DNA of 64,000 bases from Streptomyces sp. NBC_00353 (GCF_036108815.1 NZ_CP107985.1:186001-250000); one strand, 5' to 3'. Positions 45,570 to 55,377 are shown, counted from the stretch's first letter. The notes: generated from the sequence alone by a model not told the origin. Numbers and translations: made by a program.

Positions 45570-46112
45570 TCAGTTCTTCAGTGCGGGTAGGCCGGCCAGG
45601 CCAGTGTCGCGCATGATCCGGTCGACGGTCTCGGGCAGGGAACTGTCCGCCCCGATGACGGTTTCAACGCACCCGGGCAACACATCACGTTCCCGGTACC
45701 AGTCGCGCAACGCCTCCTCCCCGACATCGTTCACGATCGGCTTGGTCGCGTGCCGGGCAAGGGTTTCCGCGAACGGCACGTCCAGGTAGTAGCCGCGGTT
45801 CGGGCCAAGGTGGTCGGCGCGCAACTGGGCAAGCACGGCGCCGTCGTGGCCGGCGTACAGGATCCCTTCGAGAACAACGTGGTACCCGTGGTACCCCGCG
45901 TCCAGCGCGTAGCGGGCCGTCAGGTCGATCAGGCCGATGTCCGCCACACCGGCCCGGTCCCGCTCACGCAAAACGATCCGGCGGAGGTTGTCCTGACCCA
46001 CGAGCGCCAGACCGCGGCCAAAACGGTCGCGGAGGCCGGCCGCGACGGACGACTTCCCCGAGGCACTGTTCCCTCGCAGCACGACCAGCCTCGTCCTTTC
46101 GTTGGCCACCAT
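45570..46112 (-). CDS. P-loop kinase (zeta-toxin/chloramphenicol phosphotransferase-like)
   Basis: 180 residues from the ATG at 46112. The Walker A motif is VLRGNSASGKSSVAAGLRDR, followed by LVGQDNLRRIVLRERD, VVLEGILYAGHD (Walker B-like) and YLDVPFAETLARHATKP. This is the pattern of small-molecule kinases related to zeta toxins and chloramphenicol phosphotransferase. The substrate cannot be assigned. It is divergent from the Ppx/GppA gene with 193 bases between starts. Confidence 0.85.
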   Translation of the reverse strand: MVANERTRLVVLRGNSASGKSSVAAGLRDRFGRGLALVGQDNLRRIVLRERDRAGVADIGLIDLTARYALDAGYHGYHVVLEGILYAGHDGAVLAQLRADHLGPNRGYYLDVPFAETLARHATKPIVNDVGEEALRDWYRERDVLPGCVETVIGADSSLPETVDRIMRDTGLAGLPALKN

Positions 46113-46305
46113 CACCCGGGCGAGGCTACCGACACCACCCGTCCGTCGGCGCAGCTCTACCCCTGTGGGCCTGGGCGGAGGGGGCACGGATGGTGACGTT
46201 ATGCTCACGCGGTGGGCTGGAATCCCGTCGCGCCGTCGTCGGGGCTGTCGGAGGATCGGGGAAGGAGCCGGTCCGGTCGAGGGCCGTGCCAGGGGAGGCG
46301 ATGGG

Positions 46306-47256
46306 ATGCGACAGGCAGGTGTGCTCGATGTCGGGTGCCACAGTGCGTTGCTGACGGTGGTGCGACGGCGCCCGGGGACGGTGCTGGAGCCGGTGTTCTC
46401 CCGCAAGGTGCGGCTGAGCCTGCACGAGACCCTCGACCGCAAGGGACGGCTGGACAAGGCCGGCGTGAAGAGCGTCGAACGGGCAGTGGCCGAGGCCGTC
46501 GCCGCTGACCCGCGTCTGCGCGGGCCGGAAGTGTTCGCGTTCGCGACCTCCGTCATCCGGGACGCGCCCAACCGCGACGAGATCATCGCGCGGGTGGCAC
46601 GCACCACCGGCACCCGCCTTCGCGTGCTGACCGGCGAGGAGGAGGCGCGGCTGGCCTACGTGGCCGCCCGCCAGTGGGCAGGCTCGATGGCCGGGCAGCT
46701 GCTGGTCCTGGATATCGGCGGCGGTACTGTAGAGATCGCCTCCGGCACCGGAGACCGGCCCCGCGTCGTCTACTCGCTGCCGCTGGGCGCCCGCAGGATC
46801 ACCCGGGACTGGCTTCCCGGCGGCACCGCACCATCCCCACACCGGCTGGCCGAGGTCCGGCAGCACCTCCGCCGGTCCCTGGAAGCCGTCCCCGGCCTGC
46901 CGCGGGCCGAACCGGGCGGGCGGGTGCTGGCCTGCTCCAAGACCTTCGAACAGCTCGCCCGGCTCGCCGCCGCTCAGCGCAAGACACCGCAAGCCGGACA
47001 GCAGCTCGCGCTACCCCAACTACGCGCATCAGTCTCCCTGCTGGCCGCCGCGGGACCGTCCCGCCGGTCCAAGCTGCCGGGCATCTCCCGACACCGCGCC
47101 GAACAGTCCCTGGCCGGAGCCCTGATCGCACAAGCCCTCATGGAAGCCTGCGGGGCCAAGAACGTCGAGATCTGCCCCTGGTCCACCCGAGAAGGACTGC
47201 TGCTCGAACGCCTCGGCGTGCCCCACACCACAGCCGGGCGCTCCCGAGCACACTGA
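46306..47256 (+). CDS. Ppx/GppA phosphatase family protein
   Basis: 316 residues from the ATG at 46306, with GGGGAGG 7 bases upstream. ASKHA-fold motifs: VLDVGCHSALLTVVRRRP (phosphate-1), EVFAFATSVIRDAPNRDEII, VLTGEEEARLAYVAARQ and VLDIGGGTVEIASGTGDR (phosphate-2). The length matches actinobacterial Ppx2-type proteins. Likely hydrolyses polyphosphate or (p)ppGpp-type nucleotides, which would tie it to the stringent response; the exact activity is unknown. Confidence 0.9.
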   Translation: MRQAGVLDVGCHSALLTVVRRRPGTVLEPVFSRKVRLSLHETLDRKGRLDKAGVKSVERAVAEAVAADPRLRGPEVFAFATSVIRDAPNRDEIIARVARTTGTRLRVLTGEEEARLAYVAARQWAGSMAGQLLVLDIGGGTVEIASGTGDRPRVVYSLPLGARRITRDWLPGGTAPSPHRLAEVRQHLRRSLEAVPGLPRAEPGGRVLACSKTFEQLARLAAAQRKTPQAGQQLALPQLRASVSLLAAAGPSRRSKLPGISRHRAEQSLAGALIAQALMEACGAKNVEICPWSTREGLLLERLGVPHTTAGRSRAH

Positions 47257-47689
47257 CTGGCTACACAGGTGGGAGCAGCACATCACCGGCAGAGCTCCGG
47301 TGCTGCACCGGATGCACGCCCCATGAGCGAGCAGACACCAGCAGACGAGTCGGCTGAAGGCCAACCAGGTGACGAACACACCGCCCGCTCGCGCGTCACC
47401 ACCCACGCACCCCACCCGGCACGGAGAGTGAGTCAGCAGCGCCCAGGCCGACCCTGTATGGCGCCAGCCCCCTGAAGCTCCCGGAACGGCGCCGTGTCAC
47501 CGCCCTCCCGGGAGCCACGGCACCCACGACCGGCAGGCGGGCGACCTTCGCCAGCCGCACCGCCGGCCGGCCGTGGTGAGCCCCGAAAAAACCACCACAG
47601 CTCGTGGCCACAGCCCGATAGCGACTTCCACACACCACACCCATCCGCAGACGACCAGCATGGACTCCCCGCAGTGGCAACGGCGGGAA
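47257..47689. other. No gene recognised
   Basis: Sequence between the Ppx/GppA gene and transposase debris. Open frames here are continuations of the transposase fragment out of frame. Confidence 0.4.
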
Positions 47690-48240
47690 TTCGTCCCGGA
47701 AAGCGCGCGGTGAAGTCCTCGAAACCGAGCAGCACCTCGTCCTTCGGACGGGAAGACCGTTTGCCGGGGCGCGGCTGGCGGACGTAGCCGGGCAGGGATG
47801 CCAGCAACATCGTCTCCACCGCACGGTTCAGGCCCTCGACCGTGCCCTTGAGGTGGGGGGTATAGGCGGGCAGATCCTCCACCGTCACGTCCAGGACCTC
47901 AAATGCGGCAGTCACCGTCCTGGACAAGAAGTCCTTGCCGCGATCCACCCGCACTTCCTCCGGCAGCCCGCCGAACGGGCCGTAGGGGTCCTCACGCAGC
48001 ACCGCGGAGCGCAACGCAGCCAGCACCGACTCCCTCGACGGATACACCGGCGTCACCGTGACGCCGGTGATCGCGTTCGTCGCGCAGTCGGTGAACCACG
48101 TGATCCACGGCTTGCGCGTCACACCGTCGACATCGACCAGCACCGGCGCCTGGACATGATTCGGTCTCCCACACCTGGTTACGCCACCCCCGCGGCCGCG
48201 CCAAAAACACGTCATGCTTACGGGCCTCACGCTCCCCTCC
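47690..48240 (-). pseudogene. Mu-like/integrase-core transposase, catalytic-region fragment
   Basis: APVLVDVDGVTRKPWITWFT (first Asp), EEVRVDRGKDFLSRTVTAAF (second Asp) and TPHLKGTVEGLNRAVETMLL (Glu) form the DDE core. A frameshift near 48165 separates it from RGWRNQVWETE upstream. The C-terminal Mu domain decays after FEDFTARFPG. It is the counterpart of the N-terminal fragment at 45185-45476, but the order on the strand shows that the two are not simply one interrupted gene. Confidence 0.8.
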
Positions 48241-48414
48241 TCGTAGCGGCAGCACCGGACCATGCAGGCGTCGCCTCGGCTGGGGTGCGCGTGGGCTCAC
48301 TCGTGAGGCGCCCCGGTCCGCGAAGGGCCTGATCTCGCCGACCATGAGGCAGGCCACCGTGCGACGACGGCGGGTGCCGGGGATCTCACCCCAGGCACCC
48401 GCCGCGACGGTCCG

Positions 48415-48451
48415 GCGAGCGCCTCCGCGGGAATCCCGCGGAGGCGCTCGC
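48415..48451 (-). terminator. 17-bp hairpin terminator of the S8 peptidase gene
   Basis: GCGAGCGCCTCCGCGGG (48415-48431) pairs exactly with 48435-48451 around a 3-base loop, directly after the stop codon. A second inverted repeat (GGCGGGTGCC arms, about 48369-48403) follows. Confidence 0.85.
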
Positions 48452-51400
48452 TCACTTGCCGAGCAGGTAGGCCCGCTCCACGGTCTGCCGGACCGTGTTG
48501 CCCGCCTTGTCGGAGGCCGTGACCCGCAGGGTCACGTACGCGCCCTGCCGCTGGTCGCCCGGCCGCTCGACGGTGGCGGTGAACCGGTTGTGGCCGCGGT
48601 CCTTGACGCGGACCTGGCCCTTCCAGGTCTTGCCGTCGTCGAAGGAGGCCTCGACCTTGAGCTCGACCCCGGTGGGGGCGGCGAGCCCGTCCTGGTGCCG
48701 CACCGTCAGGTCGAGCTCGTGACGCTTCCCGCCCTCGACCCTGTTCCACAGGTCGGCCGGGACCCCGTAATCGACCTGGAGGAGAGGCAACAGCGTGTCC
48801 TCCGCCGCGGTGTCCGAACGGAACGTCCACGACGTGGCGGTCCTTGTACCGGTCTGCCAGTACTCGGTCTTACGCTCGGTCGTCAGGTCCAGCCGGTAGT
48901 CGGCCGCTCCGGCAGGAACCTCGAAGTCTCCCCAGGCGGCTGCGGCCTCGCCGACCTTCTCGCCGTCGCGGTAGAGGACGGCCGCCACGGTGTCGCCCTG
49001 GGGGTAGGTCGGTACGTCCATCGTCCCGGGCGTTCCCGCCCTCCCGATGCCACCCAAATCGAGGGGAAGCGCCCGGCGCGCCCAGTGGCCGGTCACCGCG
49101 TCGGTGAACTCCGGGATCGCCAGGCTGAGGACGTCACCGGAGCGGACCGAGTGACGGTTCCAGCCGCGAGGGATGGACGGCCGCACCACGGCCTTGTACC
49201 ACTCCTCCTTGAGCTGCTCGCCCGACGCGAAGGTGCGGGGGGCGTCCCGCAGGCCTGACAGCAATGGGATGTCCGCCCACGGGTTGGGGAAGAAATCGAC
49301 GTGGTGTCTCCACTGCGTGTCCCCGGAGGTGACGTACTCGGTGCGTGTCTTGCCCGTCGGCACCCAACGCGAGGTCTCGAAACTGTAATCCGAGTAGGGG
49401 CGCCAGCTGAAGCGCTGCTCGCTGGACCAGTCCAGTGCGCCGGTGTCCGTGTAGGTCGCCTTCACCTGTGCGGTGTTGCGGTCCGAGACGGTGTAGGTCA
49501 CGTCCTGCGGGATCTGGTGCTCCCAGATCGCCCGGATGTCGTACAGGTACGGGCTTTCGACCGTCCCGGAGATGTCGATGACGGCCTTGTGCTTCTCCAT
49601 GTACCGCAGCAGCTCCGCACCGTCGGTCGCGTCCACCCGGATTGTGGGGATGGCAGAGCGCGTGTCCGTCGGCTTCCAGGGGGTCCAGGCCAGCATCCCC
49701 TTGGGCAGGACGATCATGAGGCCCTTGGCGCCCGCCTTCGCGGCCTTCTCCGCGAGGTCGTACTCGGCCGCCGCGGTCTCGTCGCGGATCACGGCGAGCT
49801 TGCCCTGCACGGTGCTGGACCGCAGGTCCGGATTCTCCCTGGTCCCCGCGTCCACGGCGGTGAGCTGCTCCCCCTTGGAGTCGAACGGGGTGGACAGTTG
49901 GACGTAGTACGACTTCAGGTCGATGTCCGTGCCGCGGACCTCAGTCCTGATCTGGGGAGCCGTCATCTCCCAGCGGGAGTTGAACTCGAACTCGCCGTCG
50001 GTGACCTTGGACGTGGGGTTCACGTACAGGTCCACCGCCTCGGCCCCCCCCAGGGCGAACTTGAGGGTGGCATTCAGCGATAGCCCGTCGATCTTCCGGT
50101 ACATCTGGTACGTCAGGTCATTGCGCCGCACGGCGGGCTTGGGCGTGCGGACGCGCACCAGCTTGGTTTTACGCGTGTCCAGGGTCACGGTCATGTCCTT
50201 GGTGACCTTCACCTCGGGCTCCACGACCTGGACCATCCGTGCGCCGTTGGCGGTCCATTCCACCGTCGTGCCATCGACCTGGTACGTGCCCTCCTCGACC
50301 TCGACGACCAGGGGGTCCAGGCTGGTGACCTGGGTCTCCGCGTCCCCTCCAAAGAGGTTCAACAGTTCCCACCGAATGGGGTCGCCGGTCGGTCCGTGGG
50401 ACTCGATGGTGAGCTTGTGCATCGGGGCGCGCACCCACAGGCTGACGGTGGTGTGGACCGGCACGCCGTCGGCGGACGTGGCGGTGACGTAGCCGTAGTA
50501 GGAGCCGCGGCCCGCCTTCGAGGGGTCGATGCCGACCGGCACCTCCGCGGTCGCGCCCGGGGCGACCCGGACCGTTTCCGCGCCCAGTGTCAGTGCCTGC
50601 GCGGGGAGTGCCTTGCCGCCCCTGGTTGCCAGCGCGGCGCGCAGATTCAGCGAGACCTCGTCGTCGGAGTGGTTGGTGTAGCGGACCACGCCGGCCCGCT
50701 CCACCGGGGAGCTGTCCCTGTCGACCGGGTCCAGGACGATTGTGCCGGTGGTGGTGACGGGGGCGGAGATTGCCGCCTTGACGTCGACGCGGCCGCCGCC
50801 CTGCTCGGTCGGCACCTGGTCGGACGCCGTACGGGACGTGCTGATCAGCGCGTCCTTGAGCTGCTGCGCACTCCAGTCCGGGTGCTGCCCGGCAAGCAGC
50901 GCCGCCGCACCGGCCACGTGAGGCGTGGCCATCGAGGTGCCGCTCATCTTGACGTAGTGGTCGCCGACCGGGTCGCCGAGTAGCGTGCCGGCGGCGCGCG
51001 CGGCGACGATCCCGACGCCCGGTGCCGTGATGTCCGGCTTGGCCGCCCTGTCGCCGAAGCGCGGACCACGGCTCGAGAAGGAGGCCAGCTTGTCGTCGCG
51101 GTCGACGGCGCCCACAGTCAGGGCCGCGTCGGCCGCACCGGGCGACCCGACTGTCGTCGGGCCTGGACCGCTGTTGCCTGCGGCAACGACGAAGAGCGCC
51201 CCGCTGCTGCGGGAGATCTCGTTGACCGCCAGGCTCATCGGGTCCGTGCCATCGGTCTCCATGTCCGCGCCCAGGCTCATGTTGACAACCTTGGCGCCCT
51301 GCGCCGCGGCCCACTCCATGCCCGCGATGACCTCGGACTCGCCGCCGGAGCCGTCGTCCCCGAGCACCTTGCCGATCAGCAGGTCCGCACTCGGTGCGAC

Positions 51401-52276
51401 GCCCTTGCGCAGGCCGTCCGAAGCCGCGCCGCTGCCGCCGACGGTGGCGGCGACATGCGTGCCGTGTCCGAAGTGGTCCTCGGTCGAGCCGCTGCTGGAG
51501 AAGTCCTTCGCCTCGGACACGCGGCCCGCGAGGTCGGGATGGTTCTGGTCGGCTCCGGTGTCGAGGACCGCGACCTTGACTCCCTTGCCGTGGTAGCCGG
51601 CCGCCCACGCGGCCGGCGCGTTGATCTGCGCGGTGCTGCGGTCCAGTGTGGGACGCACCTTGTGGTCCAGCCAGATCTTCGGGGTCGTCGCCGCCGCACT
51701 CGTCATGGACGCGCCCGCCGCAGGTGCGAGCTGCTTCCAGAAAGCGGCCAGGTCCTGGTCGGCGACGCGCAGCGCCTGGGCGTCGATGCTCGGCAGTTGC
51801 CGCGGCCCGGCGGAGCCCTCGTGGAACTTCGCGAGGGCATCCAGCCGGTTGACGGCCGCACGCGCCGAGCCCTTGGGCGCGGATATGATCAGGGGCAGGG
51901 CCTCGGCGTGTGTTTCGTCGTACCCCTGGGCGATGAGACTTGTAACGTTGAAGAGGTCCGCATCCAGCTGCTCCGTGCGGACCAGCATTGCCGCATCGGA
52001 AGGCAGAACGGTCAGAGCGCCGTCCTTCTCGGTGATCCGGAAGAAGACCTTCTCACGGCCCGGTGCGCGCTGCACCGATGCTGTCTTCTTGCCGTTCGGC
52101 GCGCCGCTGACGGTGACCAGGTCGCCGGTGATCAACCGCACGGTGGTCGTGCGGTCGTGCGGTGCCGGCGTCCGTGCCTCGGTCCCTGGCGGAGACTGGG
52201 CGGCAACAGGCACCACCGCGCCCGTCGCCATCACTGCCGACATCGATATCACCGCCCAAAGGCGGATCCGTCTCAT
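48452..52276 (-). CDS. Secreted subtilisin-like (S8) serine peptidase, 1274 aa
   Basis: A signal peptide (LWAVISMSAVMATGAVVPVAA) and a GGAGAG ribosome site 9-14 bases upstream support the ATG. The triad is Asp239 (VAVLDTGADQNHPD), His271 (FGHGTHVAATVGG) and Ser448 (MSGTSMATPHVAGAAALLAG). The propeptide (residues 40-200) shares segments such as DLFNVTSLIAQGYDETHAEA with the paralogue at 125-4072. After the catalytic domain come a PA-like insert (AKAGAKGLMIVLPKG) and beta-rich domains to the C-terminus. Extracellular proteolysis; the target is unknown. Confidence 0.94.
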   Translation of the reverse strand: MRRIRLWAVISMSAVMATGAVVPVAAQSPPGTEARTPAPHDRTTTVRLITGDLVTVSGAPNGKKTASVQRAPGREKVFFRITEKDGALTVLPSDAAMLVRTEQLDADLFNVTSLIAQGYDETHAEALPLIISAPKGSARAAVNRLDALAKFHEGSAGPRQLPSIDAQALRVADQDLAAFWKQLAPAAGASMTSAAATTPKIWLDHKVRPTLDRSTAQINAPAAWAAGYHGKGVKVAVLDTGADQNHPDLAGRVSEAKDFSSSGSTEDHFGHGTHVAATVGGSGAASDGLRKGVAPSADLLIGKVLGDDGSGGESEVIAGMEWAAAQGAKVVNMSLGADMETDGTDPMSLAVNEISRSSGALFVVAAGNSGPGPTTVGSPGAADAALTVGAVDRDDKLASFSSRGPRFGDRAAKPDITAPGVGIVAARAAGTLLGDPVGDHYVKMSGTSMATPHVAGAAALLAGQHPDWSAQQLKDALISTSRTASDQVPTEQGGGRVDVKAAISAPVTTTGTIVLDPVDRDSSPVERAGVVRYTNHSDDEVSLNLRAALATRGGKALPAQALTLGAETVRVAPGATAEVPVGIDPSKAGRGSYYGYVTATSADGVPVHTTVSLWVRAPMHKLTIESHGPTGDPIRWELLNLFGGDAETQVTSLDPLVVEVEEGTYQVDGTTVEWTANGARMVQVVEPEVKVTKDMTVTLDTRKTKLVRVRTPKPAVRRNDLTYQMYRKIDGLSLNATLKFALGGAEAVDLYVNPTSKVTDGEFEFNSRWEMTAPQIRTEVRGTDIDLKSYYVQLSTPFDSKGEQLTAVDAGTRENPDLRSSTVQGKLAVIRDETAAAEYDLAEKAAKAGAKGLMIVLPKGMLAWTPWKPTDTRSAIPTIRVDATDGAELLRYMEKHKAVIDISGTVESPYLYDIRAIWEHQIPQDVTYTVSDRNTAQVKATYTDTGALDWSSEQRFSWRPYSDYSFETSRWVPTGKTRTEYVTSGDTQWRHHVDFFPNPWADIPLLSGLRDAPRTFASGEQLKEEWYKAVVRPSIPRGWNRHSVRSGDVLSLAIPEFTDAVTGHWARRALPLDLGGIGRAGTPGTMDVPTYPQGDTVAAVLYRDGEKVGEAAAAWGDFEVPAGAADYRLDLTTERKTEYWQTGTRTATSWTFRSDTAAEDTLLPLLQVDYGVPADLWNRVEGGKRHELDLTVRHQDGLAAPTGVELKVEASFDDGKTWKGQVRVKDRGHNRFTATVERPGDQRQGAYVTLRVTASDKAGNTVRQTVERAYLLGK

Positions 52277-53111
52277 GGGTGTCTACTCTCCTTCTGTCAT
52301 ATCGGCATCTGGGCAGAACATCTGTGAGTGGGCGTCATGGCGCATCGCCGCGGCACCCGACCGCAGTTGACGGTGTTGCGGGTCAGGGCCGAGGTCGACC
52401 GGCCCCGCCGGCCTGCGACCAGGCCTCGCCGGTGACCGCGGATCCCTCGATCACACGAACCGTGAGCCGGTGGCAAAACCCTTCGTACACCTGCGGTTCA
52501 CTGCCCGTCCGGAATCATCAGCCACACCAAGCGGACGTGTCACCGATCTCACGTGGCACGAATGGCCATGTCCCAGAGGCGCCATGCGTCGCCTGAACCG
52601 TCTTCAGGACGTTCAGCGCGGTCGTGTGACGAGAAGTCGACGCCGCTGCTTCGAGCCCCGGGGCCTGCACGCCGACGAAGCCCACGAGGTCCCTGGTTTG
52701 CGAAGTGGCTACTCGGCGGAGGCGTCGGCCTGTGCATTGCCCGCGACGGTATCGAGTCCGGTGAACGGCCGGGCCACCACGGGTGGTGTGCAACGGCGGG
52801 TGGACCGCAGGTCGGTTGGAGTCGTATTGCCCGTGTCCACGGTGTCCATTCTGTGAAATGGCCAACTCTGCTAATTTCAACCGGTTCTGCGGCTGACCGT
52901 GACGTTGCCAATCTCCGGATTCCCATCCGAAATCCACTCACAGTGCTGTGTATTGCCCAAGTGCTGCTGGCCCTGGCGTCCGCCATGGCCTCGGGGTCGC
53001 CCGCACCGCCCCCTGCTCCGGGGCCTTCGGCCTCAGGTGACCTCACCCGCGTAACGAGGGGACCGCAGCCTGCGGTCCTCCCTTCCATGGGTCTCCGCAT
53101 CCGTCCCACGG
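52277..53111. other. Long region without a recognised gene
   Basis: About 830 bases upstream of the S8 gene. The left end should carry its promoter. Open frames here lack family motifs. An imperfect hairpin lies near 53058-53084. Confidence 0.45.
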
Positions 53112-53930
53112 GTGCTGTCTGAGGGGCCACGTAGTTTCCGGACAGGGCCCCGTCCCCAAGCAGGGGCGACGGCCACCCACGGTGACTACCAGGCGGCAGA
53201 CCACACCGAATTGCAGGACATCGGCGACGTCCTGGCCCTCGTCGAGTTCGCCGAGAAGGGGACGGCGATCGAAGCCGGTCCCATGCCGATGCCTGCGCCC
53301 AGATGGTTCGACGCGGACACGAGCGACGCCACGCCGGGCTGGGGGGTGTCCGGGGTCCCGGGCTCCGCCGGAATCAGCATGATGTATCCCGTACGGCGAC
53401 TCCCGGAGCTGCTCAACCAGGCCACGACGATGGAGGACAGGGCGTCAGGGCTGCCCGGTACTGCGTCATGCTCCCGCTGCGCGCCCACGCCCTGGTGCTC
53501 ACGGCTGCCAGTGAGGGCCGTCTGTGGGTCCTGGGGCACAGCGGAGAGTCCTCCAGGCTGGTCCGTAACCTCCACGGGGCCGGCCTGGACGCCCAGACGC
53601 TGGCGGCCAAGGCCTACCGTGGTCGCCCCCTCTTCATCTCGGACGGCCGGCCCTCGTTCTCCGACTGGGACTCCACCGGTTCACAGGCCGAGGCGCGCCT
53701 TCCCCTCACGGGAGGCGGGGAGCTCCTGAAATTCTCTTTCCTCAAGAGCCGCTACGTGGTCGGCGTCTGCTGCCTCTCCTTCCAAGGGCCCCGTGAAACT
53801 GCCGTCGGCGCTCCCTGAGTCGCCCAGGCTCACCATCTCAGGCGCGCTACCGCCCCGCCACCATCACCTCCAAGGCGGGCGGCGACTGGTACGACGTGAT
53901 CAAGTTGCCGGACGAGCGGATGGCTCCGAC
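53112..53930 (+). pseudogene. GAF-SpoIIE/PP2C phosphatase debris
   Basis: Pieces in different frames follow one another: LWVLGHSGESSRLVRNLHGA, KAYRGRPLFISDGRPSFSDW and YVVGVCCLSFQGPRE resemble a GAF domain; near 53850, ARYRPATITSKAGGDWYDVI is the opening of a SpoIIE phosphatase. The remaining phosphatase domain is deleted and the RsbW-like ATPase gene begins directly after. The stretch before 53460 (VLALVEFAEKGTAIEA) was not recognised. Confidence 0.7.
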
Positions 53931-53936
53931 GACCTC

Positions 53937-54617
53937 ATGGCACCACGCACGGAGAGCCTGCACATCCAGCAGCGTGACCTGCAGGGAGTCAAGGCGGCGC
54001 GCAGTTTCGTCAACCAGCAGTTGACCGCCTGGGGGTTGACCGACATGGCGGACAGCCTTCAGCTGATCGTCTCCGAGATCGTGACGAACGCGCTCATCCA
54101 CGCGGGTAGCGACGTCGACGTCCGCCTGCGGGCGTTCGACGACCATGTCCGGCTCGAGGTACGGGACTCCGGCAGCAACCCGCCTGTCCCGTCACCGCTG
54201 GCGCTCTGCGAGGAAGGCAACGCGGAGGCGGAGCACGGCCGCGGTCTGCTGATCGTGGATGCATTGGGCGGAGTGTGGTGCAGCTCGCCGAACGGACGGG
54301 GCAAGACGGTCTCGCTGGACCTGCCCATCGACGTACCCGAAGAAGAGGCGATCGGCGGTCCTGATCCGAAGGGGGACTCTAGACCCAGCCCCGACGGGTG
54401 GCGTGCCATGCGAGCTGCATGCGGGTCGTGGCGCCGACGACGGCCATCATGTGCTGGATCCGGCGTTGGACGGTGCGGCGGCTCAGCCCCATCTGACCGG
54501 CGATCGACTTGTCGGCGAGGCCGGCGAACAGCAAGGAGAGCAGCCTCCGGTCGGCCTCGGGCAGGAACCCCGTGGCCTCGGTGTCGTCCGCGCCGGCGAT
54601 GGTGCCTGAGTCGCTGA
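53937..54617 (+). CDS. RsbW-like ATP-binding protein (HATPase_c_2), extended C-terminus
   Basis: Anti-sigma-factor-type ATPase. The Bergerat fold is complete: QLIVSEIVTNALIHAGSDVD (N box), VRLEVRDSGSNPP (G1) and NAEAEHGRGLLIVDALGGVW (G2), ending GRGKTVSLDLPIDVPEEEAI. Normal homologues stop about here, near 54360. The frame instead runs 80 more residues, Arg-rich and unstructured, antisense to the regulator gene that ends at 54379. The natural stop was probably lost. In intact systems this kinase acts with a SpoIIE phosphatase; the phosphatase upstream is destroyed. Confidence 0.82.
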   Translation: MAPRTESLHIQQRDLQGVKAARSFVNQQLTAWGLTDMADSLQLIVSEIVTNALIHAGSDVDVRLRAFDDHVRLEVRDSGSNPPVPSPLALCEEGNAEAEHGRGLLIVDALGGVWCSSPNGRGKTVSLDLPIDVPEEEAIGGPDPKGDSRPSPDGWRAMRAACGSWRRRRPSCAGSGVGRCGGSAPSDRRSTCRRGRRTARRAASGRPRAGTPWPRCRPRRRWCLSR

Positions 54618-55377
54618 GGTGCAGGGGTGCTGCGTCCTCCCAGTAGCGCTCGAAGAGGGCGGTCATGGCTTCCAGGAGGCTGCTGTCGCGCAGCAGTGCA
54701 GCCGTGGGCTCGTTCGGACTGCCGTGCGGACCGCCGGGCACCAAGGGGCAGATGGCTATCTCTCTGTCGGCGATGGCAAGTCGCAGCGGGAGATGGGGCA
54801 CGGAACGCGCGAGTTCCCCGGCACGTACACCGGAGATAACGTTGTCGACGGCGCCGTGATCGTTGAAAAAGGCTCGCTCGTACAGGACCCGGTAGCGAAC
54901 CCCGCGGGCCAGGGCTTCGAACTCCGCGCGATTGCTTCCCGAGGGCATGGCCACGTACTGGGCCTTGCAGAACCACAGCATTTCGTGTCGTGCGTTGTCT
55001 TGGAGTTGACGCAGGTGCTGGCGCAGTGCCCCGGCCCCGGTGATGACCTCGATGAGATGGTCGGCTTGGTGCCGCCGGGTGCTGCGGTAGCTCTCCAGGA
55101 GGTCGGCGATCGAAGCCCGGGCCAGGTCGAGAGCTTCCGCACGGCGTTGCAGACGCGGCAGCAATGCCACGTCGGGAGGGGACGCGGTGAAGTGCAGGGA
55201 ATTCCGGTCACTGCGGTTGGCCAGCCCTTTGACGGTGAGCGCCGCGAGCACGCTCTCGACCTGGTTGAGGGCGAGTCCGGTCTGTGAGGCGATTTCGTCG
55301 GCCGAGGCCGTGGACGTCATGACCAGAAGCCGGTAGACGGTCTCTTCGACCGATGTGAGGCCAGCTGCTTCGAGCAT
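54379..55377 (-). CDS. TrmB-like/LuxR-type transcriptional regulator
   Basis: 332 residues from the ATG at 55377, with GGGAGG 8 bases upstream. The N-terminus has a TrmB-like winged helix (TSVEETVYRLLVMTSTASAD, EIASQTGLALNQVESVLAAL), the middle a PLD-like or sensor region (HEMLWFCKAQYVAMPSGSNR), and the C-terminus a LuxR helix-turn-helix (LLFAGLADKSIAGQMGLSRR, TVQRRIQHMMAVVGATTRMQ). Such proteins are widespread in Streptomyces. It lies 131 bases after a small secreted protein gene on the same strand and overlaps the extended ATPase frame antiparallel. Confidence 0.9.
   Translation of the reverse strand: MLEAAGLTSVEETVYRLLVMTSTASADEIASQTGLALNQVESVLAALTVKGLANRSDRNSLHFTASPPDVALLPRLQRRAEALDLARASIADLLESYRSTRRHQADHLIEVITGAGALRQHLRQLQDNARHEMLWFCKAQYVAMPSGSNRAEFEALARGVRYRVLYERAFFNDHGAVDNVISGVRAGELARSVPHLPLRLAIADREIAICPLVPGGPHGSPNEPTAALLRDSSLLEAMTALFERYWEDAAPLHLSDSGTIAGADDTEATGFLPEADRRLLSLLFAGLADKSIAGQMGLSRRTVQRRIQHMMAVVGATTRMQLAWHATRRGWV

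Noticed and set aside
45185..48240. A single Mu-like transposase gene interrupted by the kinase and Ppx/GppA genes
   Set aside because: For a minus-strand gene the N-terminal part should lie at the higher coordinate, but it lies at the lower one. The two pieces are separate copies or rearranged.
48344..52370. Long open frames antisense to the S8 peptidase
   Set aside because: Typical shadows of a real gene in GC-rich DNA; the sense frame has the catalytic triad and signal peptide.
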